64,000 nucleotides of DNA from Eutreptiella sp. 'Long Island Sound 2002' (GCA_964036045.1 OZ038381.1:69998242-70062241); one strand, 5' to 3'; counted from the stretch's first letter, positions 25,086 to 35,542 are shown. Notes: generated by a model from the letters alone, not told the origin. Translations and numbers: made by a program.

Positions 25086-25871
25086 AGAAAAGTTTATAGT
25101 GGTTTCAGCACTGTGTTTTTGTCTCTCCTGCTGCTTGCTGCTGGTCTAGGGTTTCCTGCTGCTTGTTTTGGAAGATCAAAAGCTTTTGTTTGCTGAAATA
25201 CACTCAATCCAGGATAGCCCAAGCCAGAAGTATGCAAGGAGAAGAGAATCAGGATCAAAGCATGAAGGGCTGCAGTGTAAACAGTGAAAGATGAAAGGAT
25301 AGTCACAGAAACTGCAACTCAGGTCAAATCGGAATGCATATTCACAAAGATAGCTGAATTGTTTTGGAAAAGAGTTGGAAAACTGCCCCATGGTCACTCT
25401 CTCCCCATAGTGCCATCTCAGGAGATGTGCACTCTTTGTCTTGGGTCCCATATGTGCTGAGGTGGCAGGGCATGTGGCAATGAGGTCACTGCCATGTCAC
25501 ATGGGATCTTCCTACTTAGCTAGGCTGACCGGGAATTGAACCCAGGACCTCTCAAAAAGAGGTGCCCAGCCCCCTAGGGTGCATACCACTAGGACAGCTA
25601 AGTATTCATGGAGAAAAATAGATAAATTCATTGGCTCTGCCTTGGATATGTCAGTTCTCAGTCCACTCAGGAAAAGATGATTTGCCTCACATTGAAAGGG
25701 GATTAAGGGGTCCACTCCATATCCTGATTGGGTGTTTGGTTCCATAGGTCAAAATGTGTTATCACCACTTTTGGTGGGGCGAATACTAAGATAGAAATGC
25801 CTGGATGCTCAGTGCATCCCTAATACAACTAGAGTATGCCTCAAAGCATTGGAAAAGCACTTTTTCTTACT
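25086..25871 (-). repeat. 3' LTR of E1
   Basis: Direct repeat of 35642-36427 with the same length (786 bp) and about 15 mismatches. Read in sense it begins AGTAAGAAAAAG and ends CTTTTCT, so its terminal dinucleotides are AG...CT and not the usual TG...CA. It carries the tRNA-like segment at 25524-25598. Confidence 0.93.
25524..25598 (-). other. tRNA-like sequence inside E1 3' LTR
   Basis: On the minus strand this reads like the body of a tRNA: GCTGTCC against GGTCAGC as near-complementary ends, TAGTGGTATGCACC resembling an A box and D arm, a hairpin CCTCT-loop-AGAGG in the variable region, and a T arm CTGGG-TTCAATT-CCCGG whose GGTTCAATTCC matches the B box. The anticodon arm is poor, so a working tRNA is unlikely. 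A promoter or SINE-like origin is possible. An identical arrangement is at 36080-36154. Confidence 0.55.
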
Positions 25872-25879
25872 CCCCCCTT
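25872..25879 (-). promoter_or_regulatory. Polypurine tract of E1
   Basis: AAGGGGGG on the minus strand lies immediately upstream of the 3' LTR, exactly where plus-strand DNA synthesis is primed in LTR retrotransposons. It also fixes the orientation of E1. Confidence 0.8.
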
Positions 25880-28140
25880 GTGCTGTGGTGGCCACCACTG
25901 TCGCATTTTAGGAAAAAGGGATTTTTTCTTCGCCTTTCCTTGGTTTCCACATCTACTTTGAAATACCTATAGTTTCCCTCACACAGAAAAATGGGCGCTC
26001 ACCATGGCTGGCGCTCTTTTGCTGCTCTGTATGTAACATTTCCTACAGAAGACTCAGCGCTCATGGCGCTGCCGGGGCTCCTGTGGCTTGGTTGGGTTAG
26101 TTTGGGAGCATGCCAAAACATGTGCATGTGCATCCCTCCCTCCAAGACGCAGCGCGACACAAACCCAACGCAAGACACAATATACACAGTCGCATGGGTT
26201 CTCGTAAACCGGCTGGCGACCTGTGACCTGTCTTAGGGCGAAGGGAGTCGTGAAAAATTAAATTGCCCCTTGGTGCGGTCTTGGGTTCTGCTCAGTCTCT
26301 CCAGGCTGCTGCGTTTCGGCCAGAACACGGCCTACTCAGCGAGGCTGCGCGTGGGTATCTGCAGAGGCAGGAATGGAAGAATTATGGACGAATCCACGCA
26401 AAAACGAAGCGACGACACCAAAATTCGTCAAATGACGGCCTAGAATTTTTCTAAGACGACACACCTGAGCAGAATCCAATTGTGCATCAGAAGCACATTT
26501 TTATAAAAATTATAGTCATCTCTAGATTTTTTAAATCAAGAAATTCCTACGCATAAAAAGGCGGCGCGCAGGAGCGGCTCCTAGCGAAGCGCCGGAAAAT
26601 GCAGAAATAATGGCATTATAAACGTATGTCTCACGTAGTCTTGAAAATGACGAGACACACATTAATGAATAAACATACAGATTCCACCTACACTAATAGA
26701 AGTATCAAAAATTCAAGAATTCGAAATTCAACGAAAAAGACTTCAATGAATCAGGTATAAACTACAGGTATGCTCGTCTCGTATGCCGCATACACATTGC
26801 TCGTCTCGTGTCTCCGTGAACGAGTCTTGTAGCAGCGCTAACAACGATAGGACGCGATAGAGGGATTGATTAGAAAGATTGCAGATGATTAGAGGTCAGA
26901 TCAGGGTGATTAGACATACACACAAGTGCATAGCAACGTTCTTCGCGTGCGCCCCGTTTTTCTTCTCACCTTGCTTCACTCTCCAGCGGTAGGTAAGGTA
27001 GGTACGCCCAGGTGGGGCCACCCCCTGGTGGAGTTCGTGATTGCGGGTAAGATGGGCAGGTTTGCCCAACACAGTCGTGCATGCTCGTGCATTCACACAC
27101 GCATTAAAGGGTAGGCCACCCGAAGTGCGCACGGTAAACCTTGTTTAGGCTACCCAGGGGCTCCTCGGTACGTTCTTTAAGAGAACCTGAGGAGTCCCTT
27201 AACGCTTGCTTGCTTGACAGGGGTAGCTGATCCTTCAGCGTGTTTGTGGACAGTGTATTATAGGTCACACTGAGAACCGTATAATACGGGGAGTGTGGCT
27301 TGGTTCCTCCGCCGCAAACGCCCCTTCATTTGCCTTTGCTTTACAGGTGGGCAGGTAGGGTGATTGGTGCAGCAGCATACCATTTTTTTTATCATGCCCT
27401 GCTAAACAAGGGCGCAGATCACACAAACAAGTAACTCCCCTCTGCCTGTGGCAAAGCAGGGAGTCTGACTCCATCGACATCTGCGCCGTGCACGCAACAG
27501 AGCACCTCTTCCATCCAAGCCCTAGCAGGGGAAACGCGTTGTGGCGTCCCCTGTTAGGCCACAGTTGCTTAGCAGCGCTGTGTTCTCTTGTCACTTCACA
27601 GGAGGGTCGCTAGGACACACGACATGTTCTTCAACAACACCAAGTAGAGTGTGCGTGTAGGAGTGGTAGTCCTGAGTGGGGGCTTGAGCCAGTTGCCCCA
27701 GTGCTCGCCCACCAGGATGGTGCCACTGTAGGGTGTGTAGGACCTGTAGTGCGTGTTCATTGTCCCACCCGTTTCCTGCAATTTTAGCAGGGTTGGTGGG
27801 CGGTGGCAGTGGTTAGGTCAGTGTTTTGGCCACTTAGCAAAACGGCGTTTTCATGCCTTCATAGCTTTTGGCCACCCCTCCCTGTAGTAGACAGATAGGT
27901 AGGGAAAACAATACCTGGATTAGTACGCTGGGTATTCCCCAAAGGTTTTGCGCCAGCACAGAAATTGGGCGCTTAGGGGAGGGGAGACCCGGGGCGTACC
28001 CCGTGGCATCAATAAGCCAACCCTCCAGGTTTAGCAAGCGTGCAGACTTGGGTATAATTAGGACACCACTTCTGCGGCTTGCTCTCAGGGCCTTAGGACT
28101 AGCACACTCACACATACGCTTTGGCAGGTAAGGGTAAGGT
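25880..28140 (-). other. Long 3' non-coding region of E1
   Basis: About 2.2 kb between the integrase stop and the polypurine tract, unusually long for a gypsy element. Minus-strand frames at 27834-28169 and 27265-27594 (about 110 codons each) show no envelope-like signal, membrane segment or other domain I can name. A strong hairpin (CTCCTC...GAGGAG) is at about 27150-27192 and a GC-rich one lies near 26573-26590. Confidence 0.5.
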
Positions 28141-29898
28141 TCAGTCCCTAGCTTTAGTCTTGGAGGCAAGCGTCTCAGCGAGCCTCAGCAACTCACCAAG
28201 GTTGTTCTGGGACAAGTAGTCAACCAGAACTGAGTTTAGGCGTCCCTCAGGTAGAAGAAATGCAGAGAAGGGCTCCCAGGTGGCCTCTTCGACTCCAAAC
28301 CCTTCCCAGAGGGTGAGGAAGCGCCAACCCTGGAGACGGCGGTGGTGGCGTAGGACAGACTTCACCAGGTAGAAGCCCTCCTTAGCCATCTCCTCGGCGT
28401 TCATGTCGGGGAGTTCACCCTCAACTTCTATAGGGCTGGCAGCCCCTTGTAGGTCCAGAGCGGCGATTTCCTCGTCGTTCAGCTCCCACTCCTCCCCACA
28501 GAGGTCTTCAGGATCATAGTAGCGCTTCAGGTGTTGAGCAGCGCACACCAGGGTCCCCCCTAGACGGGGAGAACACCGCACAGTGATACGGTGTCCATCC
28601 ACTGATAGAATCTTGTACGGCCCGAAGTATGGGTCATCGCTGGTAGAAAGTGGCCAGGCGGGTAGTCGACTGTGGTGCACCAGCACCCAGTCCCCCTCTG
28701 GGTAGGTGGCCGGTACTCGGTGCTTGTTCTTCTTGTTCCACTGACGCTCCCTCACTCTCTGGAGCATTGCCTTGGCCTTGTCCACCTTCGCTTGTTGCTC
28801 TTGGACCCATTCACCCACAGAAGAATGGGTGTCCTCTGGATAGGGGGCATGTAGGAACCATGCCGGGCGCCCTAGGAATAGCTCATGGGGCGAGTAGCCA
28901 GTAGCTGAACTCTCTTGGGAGTTCATCATCAAGGATACGACGGGGAGTAGTCTCACCCAGTCTCTGGTGCGTTCAGTTTTGCACCATATCCGTACATTCT
29001 CCTTCAGGACACGGATCTGTCGCTCACATAGGGGGTTGCTCGTGTGAGAGTAGGGAATCCCCGTAGACACCTGGACATTGAGGGATCTCAGGACCCTCTT
29101 GTACCAGCCAGTATCTGAGCGTACTCGTACGTCCTCATCGGAGTTGATCTCCTTGGGCGCCCCATAGACACAAAACCACTCCTCCAGGAGTATCTTGATA
29201 GTCTCCTCCCCGGTAATGTGCTTGGTACATGGGAACACCCTGGTAAACCTGGTCAACCCACAGGTTACCACGAGGGCGAAGTCATAGCCCCCGAACTTCG
29301 GCATCTCCGTGTAGTCCACGTATAGAACACTGTTAGCACAGTGAGGGATGGGCAGGGTCGAGTAGAGACCTCTGTCCCTGATATCCCCTGGTTTACAGGA
29401 CCTGCACGGGCACCTGTCCACGATAGGCTGGAGGGTTTTCCGCAGTTGGTCGTCAGTCCACGTAGTGTGGAACCACTGCTTGAACAGCCTCAGTGTACGG
29501 TCAGCACCCACATGACCGCTGGACTCATGGGTCCACTTCAGCAGCGCCGGGACTCGGTCACTAGGCACCACGATGCGGTCCTCGTGCCAGAGGTAGCTCT
29601 TGTCCCTCTTCCACTGGTCTTGGTTGACCAGGAGGGGTTCAAGGCGTTTCTCCAGGCGCTTGTAGGTATCCCCAAACTCCTTCAGGTACTCCGATTGTTG
29701 AAGTCCATCCAGGGGGCGTATCAACGTCATGTTGAGGTCCAAGTGGACGTCCATACGGCTGAACGCCTCCTTAGCCAGCGCTTCAGACCGGGCACCAATC
29801 AGGGCGTCGAAGTTGTTGCGGCTGATGTAGTCGGCACACTCGTTCTTCACTCCCTGGATATGGTGTACCGTCAGCCGTAGTTGACTGAGGTGGTCCAC
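28141..29898 (-). CDS. Integrase with C-terminal chromodomain (E1 Pol, last part)
   Basis: The 585-codon frame opens inside the end of RNase H (the HHIQG..NECADYISR segment near residues 12-28), so its listed start is only where the frame opens. Next come a zinc-binding H-x4-H...C-x2-C (THESSGH near 123, CPCRSC near 160) and the integrase core with D in YVDYTEM (about 193), D in NSDED (about 253) and E in LCERQ (about 290), which is the D,D-35-E spacing. A GPYKI-type segment (FGPYKIL) follows. Near residues 505-550 a chromodomain reads FLTLWEGF...ATWEPF, the module that guides chromovirus integration to marked chromatin. All catalytic residues are present. It lies in a -1 frame relative to the RT frame. 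Confidence 0.9.
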   Translation of the reverse strand: MDHLSQLRLTVHHIQGVKNECADYISRNNFDALIGARSEALAKEAFSRMDVHLDLNMTLIRPLDGLQQSEYLKEFGDTYKRLEKRLEPLLVNQDQWKRDKSYLWHEDRIVVPSDRVPALLKWTHESSGHVGADRTLRLFKQWFHTTWTDDQLRKTLQPIVDRCPCRSCKPGDIRDRGLYSTLPIPHCANSVLYVDYTEMPKFGGYDFALVVTCGLTRFTRVFPCTKHITGEETIKILLEEWFCVYGAPKEINSDEDVRVRSDTGWYKRVLRSLNVQVSTGIPYSHTSNPLCERQIRVLKENVRIWCKTERTRDWVRLLPVVSLMMNSQESSATGYSPHELFLGRPAWFLHAPYPEDTHSSVGEWVQEQQAKVDKAKAMLQRVRERQWNKKNKHRVPATYPEGDWVLVHHSRLPAWPLSTSDDPYFGPYKILSVDGHRITVRCSPRLGGTLVCAAQHLKRYYDPEDLCGEEWELNDEEIAALDLQGAASPIEVEGELPDMNAEEMAKEGFYLVKSVLRHHRRLQGWRFLTLWEGFGVEEATWEPFSAFLLPEGRLNSVLVDYLSQNNLGELLRLAETLASKTKARD

Positions 29899-31964
29899 CA
29901 GCGCCGTAGCTTGGCCTTCTCAGGTGGGGGACCCTTCTGGAAACTGCGGACCGGTTCTTGGTTGCACAGCCAGACCACAGGGTTACTCCCCAACAGTCCT
30001 GCTTGTGAGGATAGCACCAGCATACCCGCGAGCAATTCCTGCTCATAGGTGGAGTAGTTCCCCCTGGCCTGGTTCCACTTCCAGTTCCAGTGGCCCAGAG
30101 GTACTAGGACCCACTTGTCGTCAGGGTAGCTGTGCTTGAGGATTCCATCTCGGTCGAGAGCTTCCGTCCCCCATTGGGAAATGGCCGAGTCGAACTCCTC
30201 TTTCTCTAGTGCTTGCCATTGGAACAACGTTCCACCACCGCCCACATTGCTGGCGTCGGTCACCAGGATAATCTCCCCTTGTGCCCTAGGCACGCCCAAG
30301 CACTTAGCGTTGGCTACCTTGTCTTTGAGCTCGTCAAACGCTTGTTGCTCTTGTGGGCCCCAGCGCCAAGTAGTACTCTTCTTGATCAAGTCCGTCAGAA
30401 CGGCGCTGGTGTAGATGAAGTGTTTGATATGGCGGCGATAGAAGTTGCACGCCCCAATGAAACTGCGTACATCATGAAGTCCTTTCTTGGGGTCTTCGTG
30501 TCGTACCTTGGCATCCATCAGGGGTTTGGCCTTAGGGGCCGCTGGGGTCCACCTCCCATAGCCAACGTCAAACCCCAGGTACTGCATGGTCTCCTGCATG
30601 AACTCACACTTCTCCAGCTTGAGTCGTGTGTGGTTCTCCTGGCAGACCGCAAAGAACTCACCCAAGAGGATTAAGTGATCCTCCTGGGTATTGGTCCCGA
30701 GGCATACATCGTCGATGTGAGCCTCCATCTGAGCACCACGGGTTATGAGCTCCTGCACAATAGGTCTCCTTCGTAGGATGGACAAGATCTTGTTCATCAG
30801 CTCTTGGAATAGAGCGGGTGCGTTAGCCACGCCAAACGGCATGACCTTCCACTTGAACACCCTCCCCTGAGGGGTGATGAAGGCCAGTAGTTCCCGGGCG
30901 TTGGGCGTCAGGTCCACTTGCCAGAATCCGCTCCTCTTGTCCATCTTGGTCTTGTAGCGGCAGGAGGCTATCTTCTCCAGGGTAGACTCCATATTGGGAA
31001 TGGACCCTGAGTGGTTCAGCGTCTTCTTGTTCAGCTCTTCGTAGTCCACTACCAGCCGTTTGGCTGTAGACCCAGGTTTAGCCACCAGGAAACAGGGGCT
31101 GCAGTGTAGGGGGTAGTCCCCATCCTTGTACTCCAGGACTAGGCCAGCGTCGATACATTCTTGTATCTGTCGCTCAATCTCGTCTGCCTGCTCTTTAGGA
31201 GCTGGATAGGGTCTCCTCCGGATCTTGTGACCCACGAACTCGGGTTTCAGCTTGAGGTCCATCTGTACCAGCTTGTCACATGAGGCTGGAGGGGGTAGTT
31301 CTCCGAACACCTCCAGATAGGTCCTTATAAGCTTCTGTACCCGCGGGTCCAATACCTTGATCTTGTCCTCCATGTCCTCGTCAGAGTGTAAGTTGCTTGC
31401 CCCCTGAAAAGACGTCGGGAGGTGGTCCTCCACCGACTCTTCGCCCGTGGTAGTGTCCTTCAGCCCTTGGTAGGCATATAGAAGGTCTTGTTCAACCATC
31501 TCCGGTGGACGATGGCAACATAGGCACGCTCGAGGGGGTTCACATACACATTCCTCCGAGAGGTCGTCCTCCTCTGGGGTCCTCACATGGGCGCCCCACA
31601 CGCTCTTCATGAGCATAAGATCTACCTCCCTTTGCCAGGTGGTGATCTTCTGTTCGAGGTCCTCCTTCAATTGGGATGAGTCTCTCATACGTCCTTGCTT
31701 CAGTGGCCATGAGCTGCGGGTAGGCTTCGCGTAGCATAGCTTTTTCGCCACCAACTTCCTCTTGGAATCCACATACTCCCTGAGCCTGGATCGAGGGTCC
31801 AGCTCCTCGTCCACGGGGTCTTCCCCCCTCATGGAGAGTAGGGGTTTCAGTGGGGCGACGTACTCGGCGTTCTCCACTTCCTCCACACAGGTCTGCACGA
31901 AGAAGGCGTCGTGCTCAGTTTCGTCATCTGAGTGGATAGAGCTAGTAGCTTGGATAGTCCACAC
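29871..31964 (-). CDS. Reverse transcriptase and RNase H (E1 Pol, first part)
   Basis: The 697-codon frame overlaps gag-protease by about 118 bases in the -1 frame; the upstream end is GTG and probably not a true start. The N-terminal third links to the protease. RT spans about 230-450, with VAKPGSTAKRLVVDYEELNK, MDKRSGFWQVDL, TPQGRVFKWKVMPFGVANAP and the active site HIDDV near residue 417 (His in place of the usual Tyr). RNase H follows with TDAS near 568 and TYEQELLAG. At the third acidic position of RNase H, where TDH or CDQ is usual, the sequence is WLCNQEP, an Asp-to-Asn change. The frame ends inside RNase H after KLRRWW, where consensus resumes one frame over, as if one G was lost. Confidence 0.9.
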   Translation of the reverse strand: MWTIQATSSIHSDDETEHDAFFVQTCVEEVENAEYVAPLKPLLSMRGEDPVDEELDPRSRLREYVDSKRKLVAKKLCYAKPTRSSWPLKQGRMRDSSQLKEDLEQKITTWQREVDLMLMKSVWGAHVRTPEEDDLSEECVCEPPRACLCCHRPPEMVEQDLLYAYQGLKDTTTGEESVEDHLPTSFQGASNLHSDEDMEDKIKVLDPRVQKLIRTYLEVFGELPPPASCDKLVQMDLKLKPEFVGHKIRRRPYPAPKEQADEIERQIQECIDAGLVLEYKDGDYPLHCSPCFLVAKPGSTAKRLVVDYEELNKKTLNHSGSIPNMESTLEKIASCRYKTKMDKRSGFWQVDLTPNARELLAFITPQGRVFKWKVMPFGVANAPALFQELMNKILSILRRRPIVQELITRGAQMEAHIDDVCLGTNTQEDHLILLGEFFAVCQENHTRLKLEKCEFMQETMQYLGFDVGYGRWTPAAPKAKPLMDAKVRHEDPKKGLHDVRSFIGACNFYRRHIKHFIYTSAVLTDLIKKSTTWRWGPQEQQAFDELKDKVANAKCLGVPRAQGEIILVTDASNVGGGGTLFQWQALEKEEFDSAISQWGTEALDRDGILKHSYPDDKWVLVPLGHWNWKWNQARGNYSTYEQELLAGMLVLSSQAGLLGSNPVVWLCNQEPVRSFQKGPPPEKAKLRRWWTTSVNYG

Positions 31965-34480
31965 TCAGAGACTCCATCAGGAACAGGTACATGACAGGGA
32001 GAGTTGGGGGCGTTGGTGTCAGTCACGACGTACTCATCTCCTCCGGGTGTAGTCTCAACAGCATCTTGAGGTCGTAGGCGATCCTTCAAGTCACCCAAGG
32101 CGAGTCCATCGCTTTCTCGTTGTATAGTCTTGACCAGAGTCGGGTCCAGATCCTCCCAGGGAATGGAGGTAAGACCTCCGTCCACCACGCTAAGCATACT
32201 CCCCCATCCGGGCTTCCAAATAGGCGTCTTGCGTCCCAAAGGCACGTAGATGGCCTCATCAGGCAAACGAACAGAGCTGATAGTCAGCCTGTCCAGGAGG
32301 TTTCGCCAGTATTCGTTGCCCCCATGGGCTCCCCACTCGGGGGAACACAGGACCATACGGGAACGTTCCAAGGCTACCTTGGTCAGCACCTTCCCCAGTT
32401 CACTGAACCTGGAGTTCCCGTAGGCCATCCTGAAAGAGGGCCAGTAAAATTTGTAGCTGCAGTTCTTCCCCTTGCTGCAGTAAAGGTCCAGTACATGCTG
32501 CTTGTCGCTGGCGAACAACTCCACACTCAGGTCTTCTCGAGAGTAACCGAACTCCTTCAGACCTTGGTCTAGCACTTCCCCCAATAGTTGATAGTCGTCA
32601 GTTTTGGAGGCCGCCATCATGTTCGAGGGCTCCTCCTTCGATAGCCTCAGGTAACTCGAGGTATGTTCCGACTGCTCCAGTGGCACAGACTCTCTGCCAC
32701 TGCCGTGGTCCACGTAGAGGAGGTAGGGCGCTTGCAGCGTCAGGGATTGTATCTGGGAGTGCTGTACGAAGAAGTCAGTCCCCAGTACAAAGTCAAAGGC
32801 CTCAGTGTCCATCACATAGAAACGATGGGCGATAGTCCGGGAGCCCATAGGTACCTCCACTTCACAGTCCCCGCAGCTGTGCACCACATGTCCATCCCCC
32901 ATACGTATAGCAGCGGTGGTCATGGTGTTCTTCAGGCTCCCACAAGGTAAAATTTTCTTGGCCACTATAGATATTGTGGCGCCAGTATCCAATACCCCCA
33001 GGTATTCGCGTCCCCCTAGTCGGATACGTACCCAAAACATCAGGTCTTGGGTGCCACCAGAGCTTCCCCCGCAGAACTCGGCGGGACAGGTCACCTCGAA
33101 CCCCTTGTTCCGCAATTTGCGGGCCATCCTCATGAAACGGCTCCTCTTCTTAGCGTTGCCGTCATCACCACCCTCATGCTCACGCTGGGCTCCTTGTTCT
33201 CGCTGGGCCTGCGTTTGTGAGCGTGTGGTAGGACCAGACTGCCCTCCAGAGGGCTCGGAGTTCCCCCCTGGATTAGGGTTGGGGTTGCCTCCGTTCTTGT
33301 CCTTGTTCTTGTTGTCGGGCTGGCGGTTAGCGCCTCCTCCTCGTCCACCTTGACCCTTGTCTTGCCCTTGACCACGTCCTTTCGACTTGCCCTTGCCGGA
33401 GTCGTTGCCTTTGCCTTTGCCTCCACCTTTGCCTGAGCCTTTGCCAGGATCTTCACCCTTAAGCTTCGCCGATAGGCGTTGCTTATGGTAGCACTCATCT
33501 TCGTAGTGCTTCCGCTTCCCGCAGAATGCACACGTGATGGTGCACCTGTAATGATCCGGCAGCTTCGCTTTGGCGCCGGTGTTCTTTTCCTGCTGCTTCC
33601 CCTGGACTACGAAGCAGTCTCGCTGCTCGCAGTCAGGGGCGTGCTGCAGGTGGCCCTGCTCGTCCCTGGCATCACACCAGAATAGCTCCTTCACGTTCTC
33701 CATGATACGGGAGTGGGCGTGTTCCGGGGTAGTCCCCTGCCCATGTCGGGACCCTTGGTACCCTTTGCCATGACCTCCAGAACCTCTTCCTCCAGGACGG
33801 TAATTGTTCAAGTGCCGGTCGCTCTCCTTCTCCAGCGCCAGCTCCAGGAGTAGCACGCATAGATCCTCGTAGCGGAGGGATCTAGCCTTGCGCTCAGCCG
33901 TCGAACGGCACTCGTCCCATAGCTCTCGAGGGAGCTTGGCCACCAACCAGAACAGCAGGTCGCCGCTGCTGTAGGAACCGGGCGTCAGTCGTCCAGCCCA
34001 GTGATCCAAGTCAGCCAACAGCTCAGAGACCCTGCCAGGTTTGGGGTTGTTGGGCAGCACGGGCAGGTTCTGGATTTCGGCCCTGATGGAGAGGTCGGTT
34101 TCGTAGGTCGGGTACTGCCTCTCCAGGGCAACCAACACATCGGCAAAGGTGGCGGAGTTAGTCACGATCTGCCTGACCTGCTTCTCCAGGTACTTGGTCT
34201 TGCAGCACTGCAGGAGCAGGTCGCACTTGACTCGCCCACTAGCGTGGGTTTGGCCGGTCAATCGGAGAAACCGGCCAAAATTCTCAGCGAACTCGCTGAG
34301 GTCCTTGACTGTGAACTCAGGCAGGTTCACCACGATCTTGGAGGTGGCAATAGCCTTCGCCTCCTGAGACCTGCGTCCCTCAGGGCGTCGGGTCTTCTTC
34401 TTCTTCTTCTTCTTCTTCTTTCCCTTTGGGTCCTCGGGGTCCTCCGGGTCATCGTCCTCCGAGGGCGAAGTAGAGGTCAT
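31847..34480 (-). CDS. Gag with zinc knuckle, and aspartic protease (E1)
   Basis: 877 codons. A Lys-rich tract (about 18-35) precedes the structural Gag domain (about 50-260, including VNLPEF, ETDLSIRAEIQ, WLVAKLPRELWDECR). A CCHC knuckle C-x2-C-x4-H-x4-C is at about 313-327 (CAFCGKRKHYEDEC) and should bind the RNA genome. A Gly/Lys/Gln-rich low-complexity region (about 345-420) follows. The protease active site VLDTGATISIV is at about 497 and ends at the LGTDFF flap-type segment near 575. About 230 further codons follow before the stop at 31847. The upstream stop at 34490-34492 sets this frame's limit, but the frame continues upstream of it (34490-35542), so the true protein start is probably 35542. 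Confidence 0.9.
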   Translation of the reverse strand: MTSTSPSEDDDPEDPEDPKGKKKKKKKKKTRRPEGRRSQEAKAIATSKIVVNLPEFTVKDLSEFAENFGRFLRLTGQTHASGRVKCDLLLQCCKTKYLEKQVRQIVTNSATFADVLVALERQYPTYETDLSIRAEIQNLPVLPNNPKPGRVSELLADLDHWAGRLTPGSYSSGDLLFWLVAKLPRELWDECRSTAERKARSLRYEDLCVLLLELALEKESDRHLNNYRPGGRGSGGHGKGYQGSRHGQGTTPEHAHSRIMENVKELFWCDARDEQGHLQHAPDCEQRDCFVVQGKQQEKNTGAKAKLPDHYRCTITCAFCGKRKHYEDECYHKQRLSAKLKGEDPGKGSGKGGGKGKGNDSGKGKSKGRGQGQDKGQGGRGGGANRQPDNKNKDKNGGNPNPNPGGNSEPSGGQSGPTTRSQTQAQREQGAQREHEGGDDGNAKKRSRFMRMARKLRNKGFEVTCPAEFCGGSSGGTQDLMFWVRIRLGGREYLGVLDTGATISIVAKKILPCGSLKNTMTTAAIRMGDGHVVHSCGDCEVEVPMGSRTIAHRFYVMDTEAFDFVLGTDFFVQHSQIQSLTLQAPYLLYVDHGSGRESVPLEQSEHTSSYLRLSKEEPSNMMAASKTDDYQLLGEVLDQGLKEFGYSREDLSVELFASDKQHVLDLYCSKGKNCSYKFYWPSFRMAYGNSRFSELGKVLTKVALERSRMVLCSPEWGAHGGNEYWRNLLDRLTISSVRLPDEAIYVPLGRKTPIWKPGWGSMLSVVDGGLTSIPWEDLDPTLVKTIQRESDGLALGDLKDRLRPQDAVETTPGGDEYVVTDTNAPNSPCHVPVPDGVSECGLSKLLALSTQMTKLSTTPSSCRPVWRKWRTPSTSPH

Positions 34481-34489
34481 CGACGGCGG

Positions 34490-35542
34490 CTAGTCATCGG
34501 AGGGGTCTCCGCCTAGATCACTAGAGCCATAAGGCTCCACATCCACCATCGCCCCTAAGGCTGTCAGCCCCAGCCGGTCCAGCTCGGCCCTCGTAGAGTT
34601 CGTCACGTGGCTGTAGGGCGGCTGGGCCGTTCTCGGTACGAATGGACTTCTCCGTATGGCTGCAGGAGTCGGCATCGGTCGGCTCCTCAGGCTCCCCAGG
34701 GTGTTTGTCAACCCTGCCGCCAGGTGGTTGGCCTGTACTTGGTGGGGTGACATTCCCACCGTGGTAGGTGACGCTTGGGGCGGGATCATCAGGGGCTCCA
34801 GTTTCTCTCGGATCTCTTGAGTGAGGTCGCCCACGATTTTTGAAGTGGCTCCTCGGAGCACCTCGTTGATCTCCGACCGTGTCAGGGACCTGTTGGAGGA
34901 TCTTCCCGATCCTCTACTCCTGCCACCAAGAGATTCAGGTCATCTCCTCAACCCACTCAAGGTTGCATACCCAGGTGCGTACCCAGGAACATCCACGTAG
35001 GTTCCAGTAGCGGGTAGCGGATGGGGATATTCAGCCGCATACCATCGCGGCGCAGAGCTGGAAGCCACCGGCTCACTGGCAGTAGTTGCCTCAGGGAGCG
35101 CAGTGGTAGGTGGGCCCATACCATAGGCGGGGTAGGGAGGCATGCCAGTAAAGCCTGTGCCATCTGCCATAGGCGGGTTGGTTATGGGAGTGGATATTGC
35201 AGCGGCTGGGAGTGTGGTGGTTATAGGAGAGGGTGATGCGTGGAGGCCAGAAGCGCTTGGTGCGCCTTCGAAGGTAGGGTCATGCGTCGGGTCTTGCCCT
35301 TGTTCCTCTCCTTCGTCTGCTTCGTCTCCAGCATCCTTCTCGCTCTCTCTCTTCCTCTACACAGGCTGAGAGACCACCTCTTCGACAGACAGGGCCCCGA
35401 AGGCCGTCTGGAGTCCATCCAGGGAGTCCTCAGCCGCTTCCACTGGCCCATGTAAGGGCTCCGAAGGTACAGCGCCAGGTGCTGGCCTTGCCGGTGCCTC
35501 AGGCGCTGTCTTCACGTCGGCGTCCTCCTTTCTTGTATCCAT
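34490..35542 (-). pseudogene. N-terminal Gag extension of E1, interrupted by in-frame stops
   Basis: Starting at the ATG at 35540-35542, this is in exactly the same frame as the main Gag frame for over 1 kb. It is broken only by a TAG at 35357-35359, a TGA at 34940-34942 and a TAG at 34490-34492; between them every codon is open. The product is Pro, Ala, Ser and Tyr-rich with acidic patches. Constant frame with only substitutions suggests either recent point mutations or readthrough. With about 1% change per LTR, a few nonsense mutations over 7 kb are expected by chance, so decay is the simpler reading. Confidence 0.65.

Noticed and set aside
25524-25598. Functional tRNA gene
   Set aside because: The anticodon arm is poor and the sequence sits inside LTRs; kept only as a tRNA-like segment.
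25880-28140. Envelope gene in E1
   Set aside because: No signal peptide, fusion or membrane segment in any minus-strand frame.
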